Below are positions 9,119 to 18,250 of a DNA stretch of 41,816 nucleotides, one piece after another (positions within the stretch are counted from its first letter, which is position 1; each line of letters opens with the position of its first letter). Position numbers and translations under genes: made by a program. The stretch comes from Yanghanlia caeni (GTDB lineage Bacteria > Pseudomonadota > Gammaproteobacteria > Burkholderiales > Burkholderiaceae_B), in contig JAUZQE010000023.1 in NCBI GenBank assembly GCA_030733815.1, forward strand, positions 1 through 41,816, given 5' to 3'. Below the pieces are notes generated by a model. That model ran no database searches. It saw only the letters and a list, made by a program, of their open reading frames with translations, and was not told the origin of the DNA.

Positions 9119-9355
9119 TTAGGCCACTTCGCCGCGGGCGCGCAGGTCGGCCAGAACGGCGTCGATGCCGACCTTGTCGATCGTGCGCAGCGCCTTCGTG
9201 GAAACGCGCAGACGAACCCAGCGGTTTTCGCTTTCGACCCAGAAACGGCGCGATTGCAGGTTGGGAAGGAAACGACGCTTGGTTTTGTTATTGGCGTGCG
9301 AGACGTGGTTGCCCACCATCGGGCCCTTGCCGGTAACTTGGCATACGCGTGCCAT
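9119..9355 (-). CDS. rpmB: 50S ribosomal protein L28
   Basis: 78 residues beginning [20 protein letters not shown], with the family-typical [13 protein letters not shown] and [15 protein letters not shown]. It is a large-subunit assembly protein and first gene of the rpmB-rpmG operon. A promoter (TTGATC, 18 bases, TAGAAT) sits 36 bases upstream. Confidence 0.98.
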   Translation of the reverse strand: MARVCQVTGKGPMVGNHVSHANNKTKRRFLPNLQSRRFWVESENRWVRLRVSTKALRTIDKVGIDAVLADLRARGEVA

Positions 9356-9390
9356 GGTTCACCCCTTGTGAAATCTGTGTAAAGAATGCG

Positions 9391-9420
9391 ATTCTACTAC
9401 GGAATCGAAGGGTCGATCAA
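9391..9420 (-). promoter_or_regulatory. rpmB-rpmG promoter
   Basis: On the minus strand TTGATC (9420-9415) and TAGAAT (9396-9391) are 18 bases apart, close to sigma-70 consensus. The start site would fall about 30 bases before the rpmB ATG. Confidence 0.6.
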
Positions 9421-9639
9421 GGCAGGTGGGTCGCATGGCTGTGCCGCCGTGGCCACGACCGGCACGGCCCGTGCTCGCGAGCGGCGGCAACATGGCGCGA
9501 GCGGGCTGTTCAGCGCGTGGGGCGAAGTTATCATATACGGCGCCATTCCCGGCCAAGAGAGCACGTCCGAGCCTCGTTCGCCGTTTGAGGGGGCCGGCCT
9601 GTATCCGGGGTTACACACTGTTCCTGTCAGGAGGCTGTT

Positions 9640-10896
9640 TTGAGTTCGATCTTGTCTGCAGTGGAAAGTAAACTGGCGGCCCTCCCGCTGCCTGTCAGGC
9701 TTACCTTGCCTGACGGGAATTCGATTGGTGCCACCGATGCCGCAGTGCATCTGACCATACATGAAATGAGCACCCTGGCGAATCTGGTCGCCGGGCAGGT
9801 CGGCACCATGGGCGAAGACTACGTCGAGGGCAAGTTCGAGGTCGAGGGTTCGATGCGCGACCTCATGACCGTGGCAGCGGCCATTCTGCCGCAGTCGCCG
9901 GTCGAGGCGGCACGGGCAGGCATGTTCACCACCCTGATCCGGCGTGTCATGTCGGTGTGGCGCCATACGCTTGAGCGCGACGCCAAACAGATCCAGTTTC
10001 ACTACGACCTGTCAGACGACTTCTACGCCCTGTGGCTCGATCCGCGACGGGTGTATTCCTGCGCCTACTATAAAGAAGACGACATGAACCTGGCGCAGGC
10101 CCAGGAAGCCAAGCTCGACCATATCTGCCGCAAGCTGCGCCTGCGCGAAGGCGAGCGCTTCCTCGACATCGGCGCCGGCTGGGGCGGCCTGCTGCTGTGG
10201 GCTGCCGAGCATTACGGCGTCGATGCCACCGGCATCACGCTGTCGCGCAATCAGCATGCGTATGTGAACCGGCTGATCGAAGAAAAGGGGCTGGGCGGTC
10301 GCGTGCGCATGGAACTGCTCGACTATCGCAAGCTCGACGAAAGCAATCCGTACGACAAGATCGCATCGGTGGGCATGTTCGAGCACGTGGGGCGTGCCCA
10401 GTTGGTGGGGTACTTTTCGAAACTGCGCCGGTTGCTGCGCTCGGGCGGCCTGATCATGAATCACGGCATCACCGCGGGCGGGGTCGACAACACCCAGCTG
10501 GGCGCCGGCATGGGCGAATTCATCGACAAATACATCTTCCCCGGTGGTGAACTCACGCACATCAGCAACGTGCTGCATTGCATGACCGAAGGGGGGCTGG
10601 AAGACCTGGATATTGAAAACCTCCGGCCTCACTATGCGCGCACGTTGTGGGCATGGAGCGATTCGCTAGAGGCGCAGCTTGACGCGGCCCACGCCACGCT
10701 TACCGACGACCGCGGCAAGCGCTCGATTCGCGCCTACCGCATGTATCTGGCCGGGTGCGCCATGGGCTTCGAAAACGGCTGGATCGCCCTGCACCAGGTG
10801 CTGGCCCAGCATCGCCCCGACGGGCCCGGCGACGAGCTTGCGGCAGGCGACGGCACCGGGTATCCGTGGCGGCGCGATTACATTTACCGCGACTGA
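9640..10896 (+). CDS. cfa: Cyclopropane-fatty-acyl-phospholipid synthase family methyltransferase
   Basis: 418 residues with a TTG start supported by a perfect AGGAGG (9629-9634) five bases upstream. The N-terminal ~120 residues are the lipid-binding part of CFA synthases. The C-terminal methyltransferase domain has the SAM motif FLDIGAGWGGLLLWAAEHYG, preceded by QFHYDLSDDFYALWLD and followed by SVGMFEHVG, all typical of Cfa. CFA synthase adds a methylene bridge to unsaturated acyl chains in membrane phospholipids, often in stationary phase or acid. Close paralogues methylate other lipids, so the exact product is less certain than the family. It stands alone between the divergent rpmB operon and the importer operon. 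Confidence 0.85.
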   Translation: MSSILSAVESKLAALPLPVRLTLPDGNSIGATDAAVHLTIHEMSTLANLVAGQVGTMGEDYVEGKFEVEGSMRDLMTVAAAILPQSPVEAARAGMFTTLIRRVMSVWRHTLERDAKQIQFHYDLSDDFYALWLDPRRVYSCAYYKEDDMNLAQAQEAKLDHICRKLRLREGERFLDIGAGWGGLLLWAAEHYGVDATGITLSRNQHAYVNRLIEEKGLGGRVRMELLDYRKLDESNPYDKIASVGMFEHVGRAQLVGYFSKLRRLLRSGGLIMNHGITAGGVDNTQLGAGMGEFIDKYIFPGGELTHISNVLHCMTEGGLEDLDIENLRPHYARTLWAWSDSLEAQLDAAHATLTDDRGKRSIRAYRMYLAGCAMGFENGWIALHQVLAQHRPDGPGDELAAGDGTGYPWRRDYIYRD

Positions 10897-11007
10897 TTTC
10901 ATTCGCATAATAAAAGAATCGTCGCGTCCGAAGTATTTCGACACGACATCATTGCAGGTCGCATCTTTCGTGAACTTCACGTAAAATGCGCCGGAACTTT
11001 CAAGTCT

Positions 11008-11070
11008 GGTGCCAGTGCCTACTGGCGACCTGTCATTGGGCGGGCCGTTCGGTCTTCGAGCTGCCCGCCC
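11008..11070 (+). promoter_or_regulatory. Structured leader before the quaternary-amine importer
   Basis: Two hairpins lie 105-165 bases upstream of the binding-protein gene: GCCAGT/ACTGGC with flanking GGT/ACC (11008-11030), and a perfect eight-base-pair stem GGGCGGGC/GCCCGCCC (11038-11070). No T-run follows the second, so it is not a simple terminator. They could belong to a long 5' leader of the operon or mark the end of the cfa transcript. I could not match them to a known riboswitch class. Confidence 0.4.
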
Positions 11071-11174
11071 GTCAGCTGGACGGTATGCATCGGGGGCCGC
11101 TCCGCCTATAAGCCCACCCACCTATCAGGCGTAGCCCGTCGTTGCTGCAGTCGTGCAACTTTCGGAGGCAGAAC

Positions 11175-12239
11175 ATGCAGAACACCCTCACTCACAACGC
11201 CGCGCCTACGGCCGCTTCCACCCGCATGGGTTGGCGACGCCATGCCGCTGCGCTGGGCTGCGCCCTGGCATTTGCCGGTCTGAGCGCGGTTCCCGCGGTG
11301 GCAAGCGCGGCCGACGCGCCGCAATGTGAACTCGATCGGCCGATCCGTTTTGGCGGCATGAACTGGGAAACCAACCTCGTGCTGGTGGAGCTCGAGCGTT
11401 ACATCGCCGACAAGGGCTACGGCTGCGAATCCGAGGTCCTGCCCGTGGAAACCCTGCCGGCTCTGGCCGCCCTCACGCGTGGCGACCTCGACATCAACAG
11501 CGAGATCTGGCTCAACAGCGTGGCCGAGCCGTGGGCGCAGGCCGAAGCCACCGGCAAGGTCAAGCGTATTGGCGACATTTACATGGGCGGTGAAGCCTGG
11601 TTCATTCCCCGCTACACCGCAGAGCGCCTGCCCGAACTCAAGGCGGCTTCGGATCTGCCCAAATTCAAAGACGAATTCACCGACCCGGAAGAGCCTTCCA
11701 AGGGCCGCTTCTATGGCTGCCCGGCCGGCTGGGGCTGCGAGGTGGTGAGCGGCAACCTGCACAAGGCGCTGGGCCTGGGTGACACGTTCACGTATTTCTC
11801 GCCGGGTACCGGTGCGACGCAGAAGGCGGCCCTCATGGCGGCTTACCAGCGCAAGGAAAACATCGTGTTCTATTACTGGTATCCGACACCGCTGGTGGGT
11901 TCCATGGATCTGGTCAAGCTTGAGTTTCCCGAGTACGACGCCGAGATTCATGCCTGCCTCACCGACGTCAACTGCGCCGATCCGAAGCCATCCGACTACC
12001 CGGACAACCCGGTCTTTACGGCCGTGACCACGCAGTTCACGCAAGATGCGCCCAAGCTCACCGAGTTTCTTTCCAAGGTCGAAGTGCCCCTGCCGATCAT
12101 GAACGAAGCCATGGCGCACATGGAAGAAACCGAAAGCGAGCCCGACGAGGTCGCGCGCTGGTTCCTCAAGAACCACGCCGACGTCTGGACCAAGTGGGTT
12201 CCGGCCGACGTGGCCGACCGCGTGAAGGCGTCGCTGTAA
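11175..12239 (+). CDS. ABC transporter substrate-binding protein for glycine betaine/choline-type quaternary amines
   Basis: 354 residues. A Sec signal peptide with a long, basic n-region ends near AVASA (about residue 45). The mature protein is an OpuAC-type periplasmic binding protein: FGGMNWETNLVLVELERYI opens the fold, and Trp/Tyr residues in IWLNSVAEPW, GGEAWFIPRY and FYYWYPTP could form the aromatic cage that holds trimethylammonium groups. Six cysteines (for example GCPAGWGC and HACLTDVNC) suggest disulfides. GGAGG lies seven bases before the ATG. It is first in an X-W-V ordered operon, as in choXWV and tmoXWV, rather than the V-W-X order of E. coli proVWX. The ligand (glycine betaine, choline, TMAO or similar) is not decided by sequence. 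Confidence 0.82.
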   Translation: MQNTLTHNAAPTAASTRMGWRRHAAALGCALAFAGLSAVPAVASAADAPQCELDRPIRFGGMNWETNLVLVELERYIADKGYGCESEVLPVETLPALAALTRGDLDINSEIWLNSVAEPWAQAEATGKVKRIGDIYMGGEAWFIPRYTAERLPELKAASDLPKFKDEFTDPEEPSKGRFYGCPAGWGCEVVSGNLHKALGLGDTFTYFSPGTGATQKAALMAAYQRKENIVFYYWYPTPLVGSMDLVKLEFPEYDAEIHACLTDVNCADPKPSDYPDNPVFTAVTTQFTQDAPKLTEFLSKVEVPLPIMNEAMAHMEETESEPDEVARWFLKNHADVWTKWVPADVADRVKASL

Positions 12240-12248
12240 AACTGCGGG

Positions 12249-12277
12249 CCGGGGCGGGCGCGGGCGCCGCGCCCCGG
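12249..12277 (+). promoter_or_regulatory. Intercistronic hairpin between binding-protein and permease genes
   Basis: Eight-base-pair stem CCGGGGCG/CGCCCCGG (12249-12256 and 12270-12277) with no T tail, ten bases after the binding-protein stop. Hairpins in this position often protect the upstream message and let binding protein be made in excess over membrane components; that role is inferred here. Confidence 0.5.
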
Positions 12278-12291
12278 TCACAAGGTGATTC

Positions 12292-13152
12292 ATGTTCCCA
12301 GAAATAATACCGGCCCGCGAACTGCGGGCACCCATCGACGCCTTCGTAGGCAACATTGTCAATGAATATTCCGGCCTGCTGCGGGCGCTGACTCAACCGC
12401 TGCTCGATCTGCTGGTCTGGATGGACACGCTGCTGCGTGAATCGCCGTGGTGGATGGTGATTCTGGCCATTGCCGTGCTGGCATGGCTGGCAAGCCGCCG
12501 CATCACGCTGCCGCTGGCCGTCACCGCCCTCATGCTCATGCTCGGCTTCCTCGGTTTGTGGGACGCCTCGATGCAGACCCTTTCGATCATGATCGTGGCG
12601 GTCGTCATTTCCGTGCTGATCGGTGTTCCCATCGGCATTCTCATGGCCAGTTTCAACTGGCTGCGCAGTCTCATGCTGCCGGTGCTCGACGTCATGCAGA
12701 CCATGCCGAGCTTCGTTTACCTGATTCCGGTGGTCATGCTGTTCAATCTGGGCAAAATCGCCGCGATCATCGCCACGGTGGTGTATGCCGTGCCGCCCGT
12801 GATCCGGCTTACCGATCTGGGCATCCGCCTGGTCGACAGCGAGGTGCTCGAAGCCTCGCGCGCGTTTGGCGCGAACCGCGTCAAGCAGCTGTTCGGCGTT
12901 CAGCTGCCCCTGGCGCTGCCCAACATCATGGCCGGCATCAACCAGACCACCATGATGGCGCTTGCCATGGTCGTCATTGCCTCGATGATCGGGGTGCGCG
13001 GCCTGGGTTACGAGGTGCTGCAGGGCATCAACCGCCTGCAGGTCGGCCGCGGGCTGCTGGCAGGGCTGGGCATCGTTATCCTGGCCATCGTGTTCGACCG
13101 CATCACGCAGGCGCTGGGCCGACGCTACCAGCATCAAAGCAAGGAATCCTGA
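12292..13152 (+). CDS. ABC transporter permease, glycine betaine/choline type (ProW-like)
   Basis: 286 residues with about six to seven membrane segments in the C-terminal two thirds. The BPD_transp_1 loop reads EASRAFGANRVKQLFGVQLPLALPNIMAG (split here only by reading), the EAA motif that docks on the ATPase. QTMPSFVYLIPVVMLF is typical of ProW/OpuAB permeases. It is preceded by AAGGTG about five bases before the ATG at 12292. It is the second gene of the importer operon, ending one base before the ATPase start. Confidence 0.9.
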   Translation: MFPEIIPARELRAPIDAFVGNIVNEYSGLLRALTQPLLDLLVWMDTLLRESPWWMVILAIAVLAWLASRRITLPLAVTALMLMLGFLGLWDASMQTLSIMIVAVVISVLIGVPIGILMASFNWLRSLMLPVLDVMQTMPSFVYLIPVVMLFNLGKIAAIIATVVYAVPPVIRLTDLGIRLVDSEVLEASRAFGANRVKQLFGVQLPLALPNIMAGINQTTMMALAMVVIASMIGVRGLGYEVLQGINRLQVGRGLLAGLGIVILAIVFDRITQALGRRYQHQSKES

Positions 13153-13153
13153 T

Positions 13154-14440
13154 ATGGCCAAGATAGAAGTCAGCAACATATACAAGATATTCGGCCCCCG
13201 GCCGCAGCGCTGGCTCGAAGCGGCCCGCAGCGGCATGAGCCGAGAGGATCTGCTGGCACGCAGTGGCCACACGCTGGGCCTGCGCGACATTTCGCTGTCG
13301 ATCGAGGAAGGCAGCATTTACGTGATCATGGGCCTGTCGGGTTCCGGCAAATCCACGCTGATCCGCCACTTCAACCGGCTCATCGAGCCCACCGCCGGGC
13401 AGATCCGTGTCGACGACGTCGACGTCATGTCGCTGGGCACGCGCGAGCTCGAGCGTTTCCGTCAGCAGAAGATGAGCATGGTGTTCCAGCGCTTCGGCCT
13501 GTTCCCGCATCGCTGCGTACTCGATAACGTGGCCTACGGCCTGAAGGTGCAGGGCGTGGCGCGCCCCGAACGCGAGCGCCGTGCGCAGCACTGGCTGGAA
13601 CAGGTGGGGCTGGAAGGGTACGAAAAACAGTACCCCCATCAGCTCTCGGGCGGCATGCAGCAGCGTGTGGGGCTGGCCCGCGCGCTGGCCACCGATGCCG
13701 AAATCCTGCTCATGGACGAAGCCTTCTCGGCACTCGACCCGCTCATCCGCCGCGAAATGCAGGATCAGCTGCTGCAGCTGCAGTCGCAGCTGAACAAGAC
13801 CATCGTCTTCATCACGCACGACCTGGACGAGGCGCTGCGTCTGGGCAATCGCATTGCCATCCTCAAGGGGGGCGAGCTGGTGCAGGAAGGTACGCCCGAG
13901 GATATCCTGCTTGCACCGGCCGACGATTACGTGCAGGCCTTCCTGCAGGACGTGAACCGCGGCAAGGTGCTCAATGCCGTGCATGCCTGCAATGCGCCGC
14001 GCTTCTCGCCCACGACGCGTTCGCGCCCGGCCCACGTGGTCGAACGCATGGCCCAGCAGGGCCTGCGCTTTGCGCCCGTGCTCGACGGCAAGCGGCTGTG
14101 CGGGGTGCTCACCCGCGAAGCCGCCGAGCGTGCCTTGCAGGCGGGCGCGCGCGACGTATCGCAGTATGTCGAGGCCATGGCCTCGGTGCCGGCCAGTGCC
14201 GGGCTCGATGAAGTACTGGGCCGCATGCTGCACAGTACCGCGCCGCTGGCGGTCACCGACGAAAACGATGAATTCGTCGGCGTGCTCTCGCGCCGCAAGG
14301 TGGTCGAGCTGATCCGCCCCACGCTGCCCGCAGAGGCGGGTGTTTCCGGTGACGCCGTGGAGGCCGCTGGCGAGACCGGCGGATCGGCGCCCGAAGACGA
14401 GCGTGACCGTCCGGCCGGGGCTCAGCGCAGCGCTGCCTGA
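13154..14440 (+). CDS. ABC transporter ATP-binding protein with CBS domains (ProV-like)
   Basis: 428 residues. Walker [10 protein letters not shown] at residues 59-67, signature LSGGMQQRV near 164 and Walker [14 protein letters not shown] near 184. The C-terminal ~150 residues form a pair of CBS domains (for example [15 protein letters not shown] and [19 protein letters not shown]). In OpuA-type importers the CBS pair senses ionic strength or cyclic-di-AMP, so osmotic gating is plausible. An N-terminal [15 protein letters not shown] precedes the nucleotide-binding core, as in ProV. The ATG follows the permease stop by one base. Its last 19 bases overlap the tail of the convergent MATE gene. 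Confidence 0.92.
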   Translation: MAKIEVSNIYKIFGPRPQRWLEAARSGMSREDLLARSGHTLGLRDISLSIEEGSIYVIMGLSGSGKSTLIRHFNRLIEPTAGQIRVDDVDVMSLGTRELERFRQQKMSMVFQRFGLFPHRCVLDNVAYGLKVQGVARPERERRAQHWLEQVGLEGYEKQYPHQLSGGMQQRVGLARALATDAEILLMDEAFSALDPLIRREMQDQLLQLQSQLNKTIVFITHDLDEALRLGNRIAILKGGELVQEGTPEDILLAPADDYVQAFLQDVNRGKVLNAVHACNAPRFSPTTRSRPAHVVERMAQQGLRFAPVLDGKRLCGVLTREAAERALQAGARDVSQYVEAMASVPASAGLDEVLGRMLHSTAPLAVTDENDEFVGVLSRRKVVELIRPTLPAEAGVSGDAVEAAGETGGSAPEDERDRPAGAQRSAA

Positions 14441-15858
14441 TCTTCCGGTGTGCCTACCGGGCGCGCATGGCGCCGCAGCACGTAGCCATACCAGAGGAAC
14501 AGCAGGCTTGCCGACAGCAGCAGGCCTACCGTCGACATGATCCACATAGTGCTGGTGCCGGGGGGTGCCCCCGGTATCAACGTTTCGATCAAGCCGGCCA
14601 GCGCCCCGCGACCCGGCCCGAAGCCCAGCCACCAGCCCCCCGTCAGGCCCACTCCCGTGAGTGCCACGATCTGCATCAGCAGCGGCACCACGGTCACCTT
14701 GTATGCACGCAGCAGGTAGCACCCGATGCACTGCAGGGCGTCGCCCATATGGAAGAAGGGCAGCAGGGTGAGCAGCAGGATCGCCATGGCGGTGACCTGC
14801 GGGTCATCGGTGTACAGCCGCAGGATCGGATCGCGCCCCAGCACGATCGCCAGCGCGGTGATCAATGCCGCCGCGACGACGAGCGTGATGCCCGCGCGCC
14901 CGTTGCGCCGCGCCAGTGCCGGATCGCGTGCGCCGATTGCCTGCGCCGTGAGTGAGGCCGTGGCGACGCCCAATGCCATGGGCACCATGTAGCAGAGGGC
15001 GGCGAGATTGGCCATGATCTGGTGCGCGCCGGTCACATACATGCCGTCACGCGCGGCCAGCAGTGCCATGAAGGTGAAGGCGCCCACCTCGATCAGGTAC
15101 GAGCCGCCCATGGGAATGCCCAGGCGCAGCAGCTCGGCCTGTTCGCGCCAGTTGGGGCGGCCCAGCTGCGGGCTGAACCGGCGGTACCACGGGTCGCGCA
15201 GCACGCGCGCCAGGCCGGCTGCAAGCATGATCCACGAGACCACGGCGGTGGACAGGCCGGCACCCGTGGCGCCCATGGCCGGCGCGCCGAGATGGCCGAA
15301 TATGAATACCCAGTTGAAGAACAGTTTTACGAAGATGCCGGCCACATAGATTTCCATGACGGTGCGCGGGCGCGACACTGCGGTGGCCAGGGCATAGATG
15401 GCACGAAAGGCGAGGGCGGCTGGCAAGGCCAGTGCCAGGGCGGACAGGTAATCACGCACGCCGTCGCGCACCTCGGGGCCGATGTCGCCCGAGACGCTCA
15501 GCCACAGGTCGGGCGCAAGCAGAAAGGCGCAGCCCACCAGGCACAATGCCGCCGCCAGCCACACGCCCTGGCCCCACATGCGCCCCACTTCGTGCAGTTG
15601 CCCTGCGCCGAAGTGCTGCGCCAGAATGGGAATGAGGGCGTGGATCACGCCCATCAGGCCCACGAACACCGTGACGTAGATCGAGGTGGCCAGGGCCATG
15701 ATCTGCAGATCCAGCGCCCCGGCATGACCGCCCATGGCGGTGTCGATGACGGCAAATGCCACGCCCGCCCACGAGGCAATCAGAACAGGCCAGGCCTGCT
15801 GCGCAATGTCTTTCATGTGCGGGCCCAGGCCGTGCCCGGAAGAGGCGGTGTGCTGCAT
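14422..15858 (-). CDS. MATE family efflux transporter
   Basis: 478 residues with about twelve membrane helices in two MatE repeats. It starts MQHTASSGHG, then WPVLIASWAGVAFAVIDTAMGG, the typical first helix with its Asp. Mid-protein GIPMGGSYLIEVGAFTFMALL begins the second half. MATE proteins export cationic drugs or, in some branches, flip lipid-linked compounds using proton or sodium gradients. The ATG shares one base with the stop of the upstream glycosyltransferase-like gene (TGATG), so the two are translationally coupled. That pairing suggests a partner in envelope chemistry rather than a free-standing drug pump, which is inference. Confidence 0.85.
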   Translation of the reverse strand: MQHTASSGHGLGPHMKDIAQQAWPVLIASWAGVAFAVIDTAMGGHAGALDLQIMALATSIYVTVFVGLMGVIHALIPILAQHFGAGQLHEVGRMWGQGVWLAAALCLVGCAFLLAPDLWLSVSGDIGPEVRDGVRDYLSALALALPAALAFRAIYALATAVSRPRTVMEIYVAGIFVKLFFNWVFIFGHLGAPAMGATGAGLSTAVVSWIMLAAGLARVLRDPWYRRFSPQLGRPNWREQAELLRLGIPMGGSYLIEVGAFTFMALLAARDGMYVTGAHQIMANLAALCYMVPMALGVATASLTAQAIGARDPALARRNGRAGITLVVAAALITALAIVLGRDPILRLYTDDPQVTAMAILLLTLLPFFHMGDALQCIGCYLLRAYKVTVVPLLMQIVALTGVGLTGGWWLGFGPGRGALAGLIETLIPGAPPGTSTMWIMSTVGLLLSASLLFLWYGYVLRRHARPVGTPEDQAALR

Positions 15859-17603
15859 CAACGTGATATTCGCAGAAGCCGGAACATTTCGTCGCGATCG
15901 GCACCGCGCCGCCCCTGCCACAACACCGTGGCCGAATCGGAATACGCAGCACTGCCATCGCGCAGCGCCTTTTGTGAGGTCTGCTGAAGAATCAGCGTGC
16001 AGGCCGAATCGTAGCTGAAGTCGATGTTTTCGAAGACCAGGAACGAGGCGCGCTGGCCGGTGCCTACCGCCAGCGACCGTACGCATTCGCCCGGCTTCAT
16101 GTGTTCACGCAAGGCTGCGGCCAGCTGGGCCGACACCCCGCGGTAGCTGCGCACGTAATCGAGTACCGGCATCCACAGCGTGACCAGAAGCAGCCAGGTG
16201 GTAATGAGCCCGCCGGCCGAAAGCACGGTGCCTCGCCAAAGTGCTGCAGGCTTGTTGTGCAGGCGCCAGCGCACCAGGCCCACCCAGGCTGCCGTACCGA
16301 TCAGGGCAATGAAGACCGACGGCCACGAGATGGAGATTTCATAGCCGCGGGTCAGCCGTGTGATGTTGTGATGAATCTGCTGCGGCCAGCCCGTGTGCAG
16401 GGCCACCCAGCCCAGCCATACCGTGGCGGCCGTCAGCGAAAAACACATCACCGCGAACCAGTCCAGCGAATTGACCACGGCACGGCGCAGGGTGGGCAGC
16501 GCGAACGCCGCCAGCACGGCGGCCGGAACCGCCATCAGAGCGTATTCCGGCTCGAACACGTCGGCCAGAAAGCACATGGCGATGAGCGGCCACACCAGGA
16601 ACATGAACGGCACCCAGATGTGGGGCGAGAACAGCCAGGCGCGCCAATTCCATAACGCCAGCAGTGCAAAGGGCCACGTGGGCCACAGGAACCACGGCAG
16701 GTCGCGCAGCACACTGAACAGGACGTCGCGCTGGAGCAGGGCAAACGACTGGCTGTTCCACAGCCACCAGTTCTGGGCCCAGTAGGGGTACAGCAGCTTC
16801 ACGGGAACCCACCATGCCAGCCCGATCGCCAGCGCGATGCCCAGTGCCACAAGCAGCCAGCGCCGTTGCGGCCACAGCGCGCTGCGCGGATGGAACACGA
16901 ACACGCTGGCCACAATGATGGGCAGTGCGCCGATGAACCCGCGCGTGAGGAAGGCCGCGCCCAGCGCAATGCCCAGGGTGATGGCGCCAGACAGCGGCCG
17001 ATCGATGCTGCGCGCCACCGCGTAGAAGGCGAGCGCCTGGAAGGCGATGAGTGCCGGCACCTCGGACGTTTCGTGCATGCGCCACACGATGCCCACGGTG
17101 GCCAGAATCAGCAGCACGGCGGCATCGGCGATCATGCGCCCGTAATCGTGCACGCTGGGTTCGCCGCCAAAGGGCAGCTCGAGCGGTTGCGGTTCGGGCC
17201 TGCGGCCCAGCAGGTAGCTGCCGTACCATACCGACGCGATCAGAATGCCGAACCACAGCAGATTGGGCAGCCGTGAGGCGATGATCGCCCCGTCGTGCGC
17301 AGGCACGAAGAATTCGAATAGCGACGCGAACAGCCAGATGGCCAGTGCGCCCACCCAGGTGATGAGCGGGCCATCTTGCGCATGCGCCAGCACGCCGATC
17401 TGCGGCGCCAGCAGCGCCGCGCCGTCGGGCTGGTTCAGGGCGCTGACCATCGTGGCCAGGCCAACTACGTCATCGGTCTTCCAGGGGTCGCGGAAAAACA
17501 GGCCGGCCAGGATGTACAGCCCGCTGATCAGCAGCAGGAAGGGCCTGGAAAGCTTGACGGTGGCCGTTTCGGTGAGTCGGGCCGGTGTGGAGCGGGAATC
17601 CAT
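15858..17603 (-). CDS. GT-C family glycosyltransferase-like integral membrane protein (ArnT/PMT-like)
   Basis: 581 residues with about eleven to twelve membrane helices and a C-terminal soluble part of about 110 residues. The N-terminal helix is followed by FFRDPWKTDDVVG, an acidic periplasmic loop in the place where GT-C enzymes keep their catalytic Asp. Such enzymes move sugars from polyprenyl-phosphate donors to lipid A, proteins or glycans in the periplasm; the substrate is not evident. I chose the ATG at 17603 (MDSRSTPARL) over the GTG at 17630 because a perfect TATAAT at 17633-17638 would start transcription near or past the GTG. It is coupled to the MATE gene by a one-base overlap. Confidence 0.7.
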   Translation of the reverse strand: MDSRSTPARLTETATVKLSRPFLLLISGLYILAGLFFRDPWKTDDVVGLATMVSALNQPDGAALLAPQIGVLAHAQDGPLITWVGALAIWLFASLFEFFVPAHDGAIIASRLPNLLWFGILIASVWYGSYLLGRRPEPQPLELPFGGEPSVHDYGRMIADAAVLLILATVGIVWRMHETSEVPALIAFQALAFYAVARSIDRPLSGAITLGIALGAAFLTRGFIGALPIIVASVFVFHPRSALWPQRRWLLVALGIALAIGLAWWVPVKLLYPYWAQNWWLWNSQSFALLQRDVLFSVLRDLPWFLWPTWPFALLALWNWRAWLFSPHIWVPFMFLVWPLIAMCFLADVFEPEYALMAVPAAVLAAFALPTLRRAVVNSLDWFAVMCFSLTAATVWLGWVALHTGWPQQIHHNITRLTRGYEISISWPSVFIALIGTAAWVGLVRWRLHNKPAALWRGTVLSAGGLITTWLLLVTLWMPVLDYVRSYRGVSAQLAAALREHMKPGECVRSLAVGTGQRASFLVFENIDFSYDSACTLILQQTSQKALRDGSAAYSDSATVLWQGRRGADRDEMFRLLRISR

Positions 17604-17632
17604 CGTGTCGGGGCGGGTTGTAACGGCCACCC

Positions 17633-17638
17633 ATTATA
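17633..17638 (-). promoter_or_regulatory. Probable -10 box for the GT-C/MATE pair
   Basis: A perfect TATAAT on the minus strand, about 30 bases before the ATG at 17603. No clear -35 box is seen at normal spacing. If correct, it excludes the upstream GTG start at 17630. Confidence 0.45.
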
Positions 17639-17725
17639 GGCAGTGGCGGCACCTTGGTTGGCGGGTCGGCATGGGCTGCACACGTGGCTGCAGTGTGGCG
17701 AATGCGGTGCGGCGACTGCGATGCG

Positions 17726-17752
17726 AAAAAAAGGCAGCCCGGAGGCTGCCTT
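17726..17752 (-). terminator. Rho-independent terminator after rpmE2
   Basis: Nine-base-pair stem AAGGCAGCC/GGCTGCCTT with a four-base loop (17731-17752), continued on the minus strand by a run of T (17726-17730 plus stem end). It ends the L31 transcript 25 bases after its stop. Confidence 0.9.
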
Positions 17753-17777
17753 GAATGCAAACACCGCCGGGCGATGT

Positions 17778-18041
17778 TTACGATGCCTTGCGCGTACCCA
17801 CCGTGCTGGCGAAGCGGGCGCGGAATTTTTCCACGCGGCCGGTTTCGACGATGCGGGTCTGGGCGCCCGTGTAGAACGGGTGCGATTCAGAGGTGACGTC
17901 GCACTTGAACAGCGGGTAGGTCTTGCCTTCGTGTTCGATGGTCTCGCGGGTGTTCACGGTGGAACGGGTGATGAACTTCGAACCGGTTTGCTGGTCGAGG
18001 AAGACCACTTCGCGGTATTCGGGGTGGATGCCTTCTTTCAT
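17778..18041 (-). CDS. rpmE2: 50S ribosomal protein L31 type B
   Basis: 87 residues starting [20 protein letters not shown]. The length and the KFITRSTV and [15 protein letters not shown] blocks define type B L31. The zinc-binding CxxC pairs of type A are absent, with only one Cys left. Type B copies replace the zinc form when zinc is scarce and are often under Zur control, but I see no clear Zur box here. The ATG at 18041 follows CAGGAA; in-frame codons upstream to 18083 have no family match. It has its own promoter (18114-18142) and terminator. Confidence 0.95.
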   Translation of the reverse strand: MKEGIHPEYREVVFLDQQTGSKFITRSTVNTRETIEHEGKTYPLFKCDVTSESHPFYTGAQTRIVETGRVEKFRARFASTVGTRKAS

Positions 18042-18113
18042 GTCGATTCCTGATCTGGAAGAATGGGTCGCCAACTGCATCAAAGGCAGTCACGTATCCG
18101 TGGGTAACTCGCT

Positions 18114-18142
18114 ATTCTAGCGTGGCGCTAACGCGTGCGCAA
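18114..18142 (-). promoter_or_regulatory. rpmE2 promoter
   Basis: On the minus strand TTGCGC (18142-18137) and TAGAAT (18119-18114) are separated by 17 bases, a good sigma-70 match, about 70 bases before the L31 ATG. Confidence 0.6.
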
Positions 18143-18250
18143 CACACTTCGGGCGGACCGTCAATCGCGTGGTGCAAATCGCACAGCCCGGCCGATGCCC
18201 CGGAGTGCCCGGCGGGCAATGGCCCATGCGTGCGGCGGTGCGCGCAGGGC

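Noticed and set aside
9509-9539. A possible cfa promoter (TTCAGC and TATACG).
   Set aside because: The spacing is 19 bases and both boxes are weak, so I could not support it.
10990-11174. A known riboswitch (guanidine or ykkC type) before the importer operon.
   Set aside because: I looked for the conserved ACGR-loop hairpins and ykkC core and did not find them in the right arrangement; only generic hairpins are visible.
12166-13317. Minus-strand open frame across the importer permease.
   Set aside because: It is antisense to the ProW-like gene, His- and Gln-rich, and without start signals.
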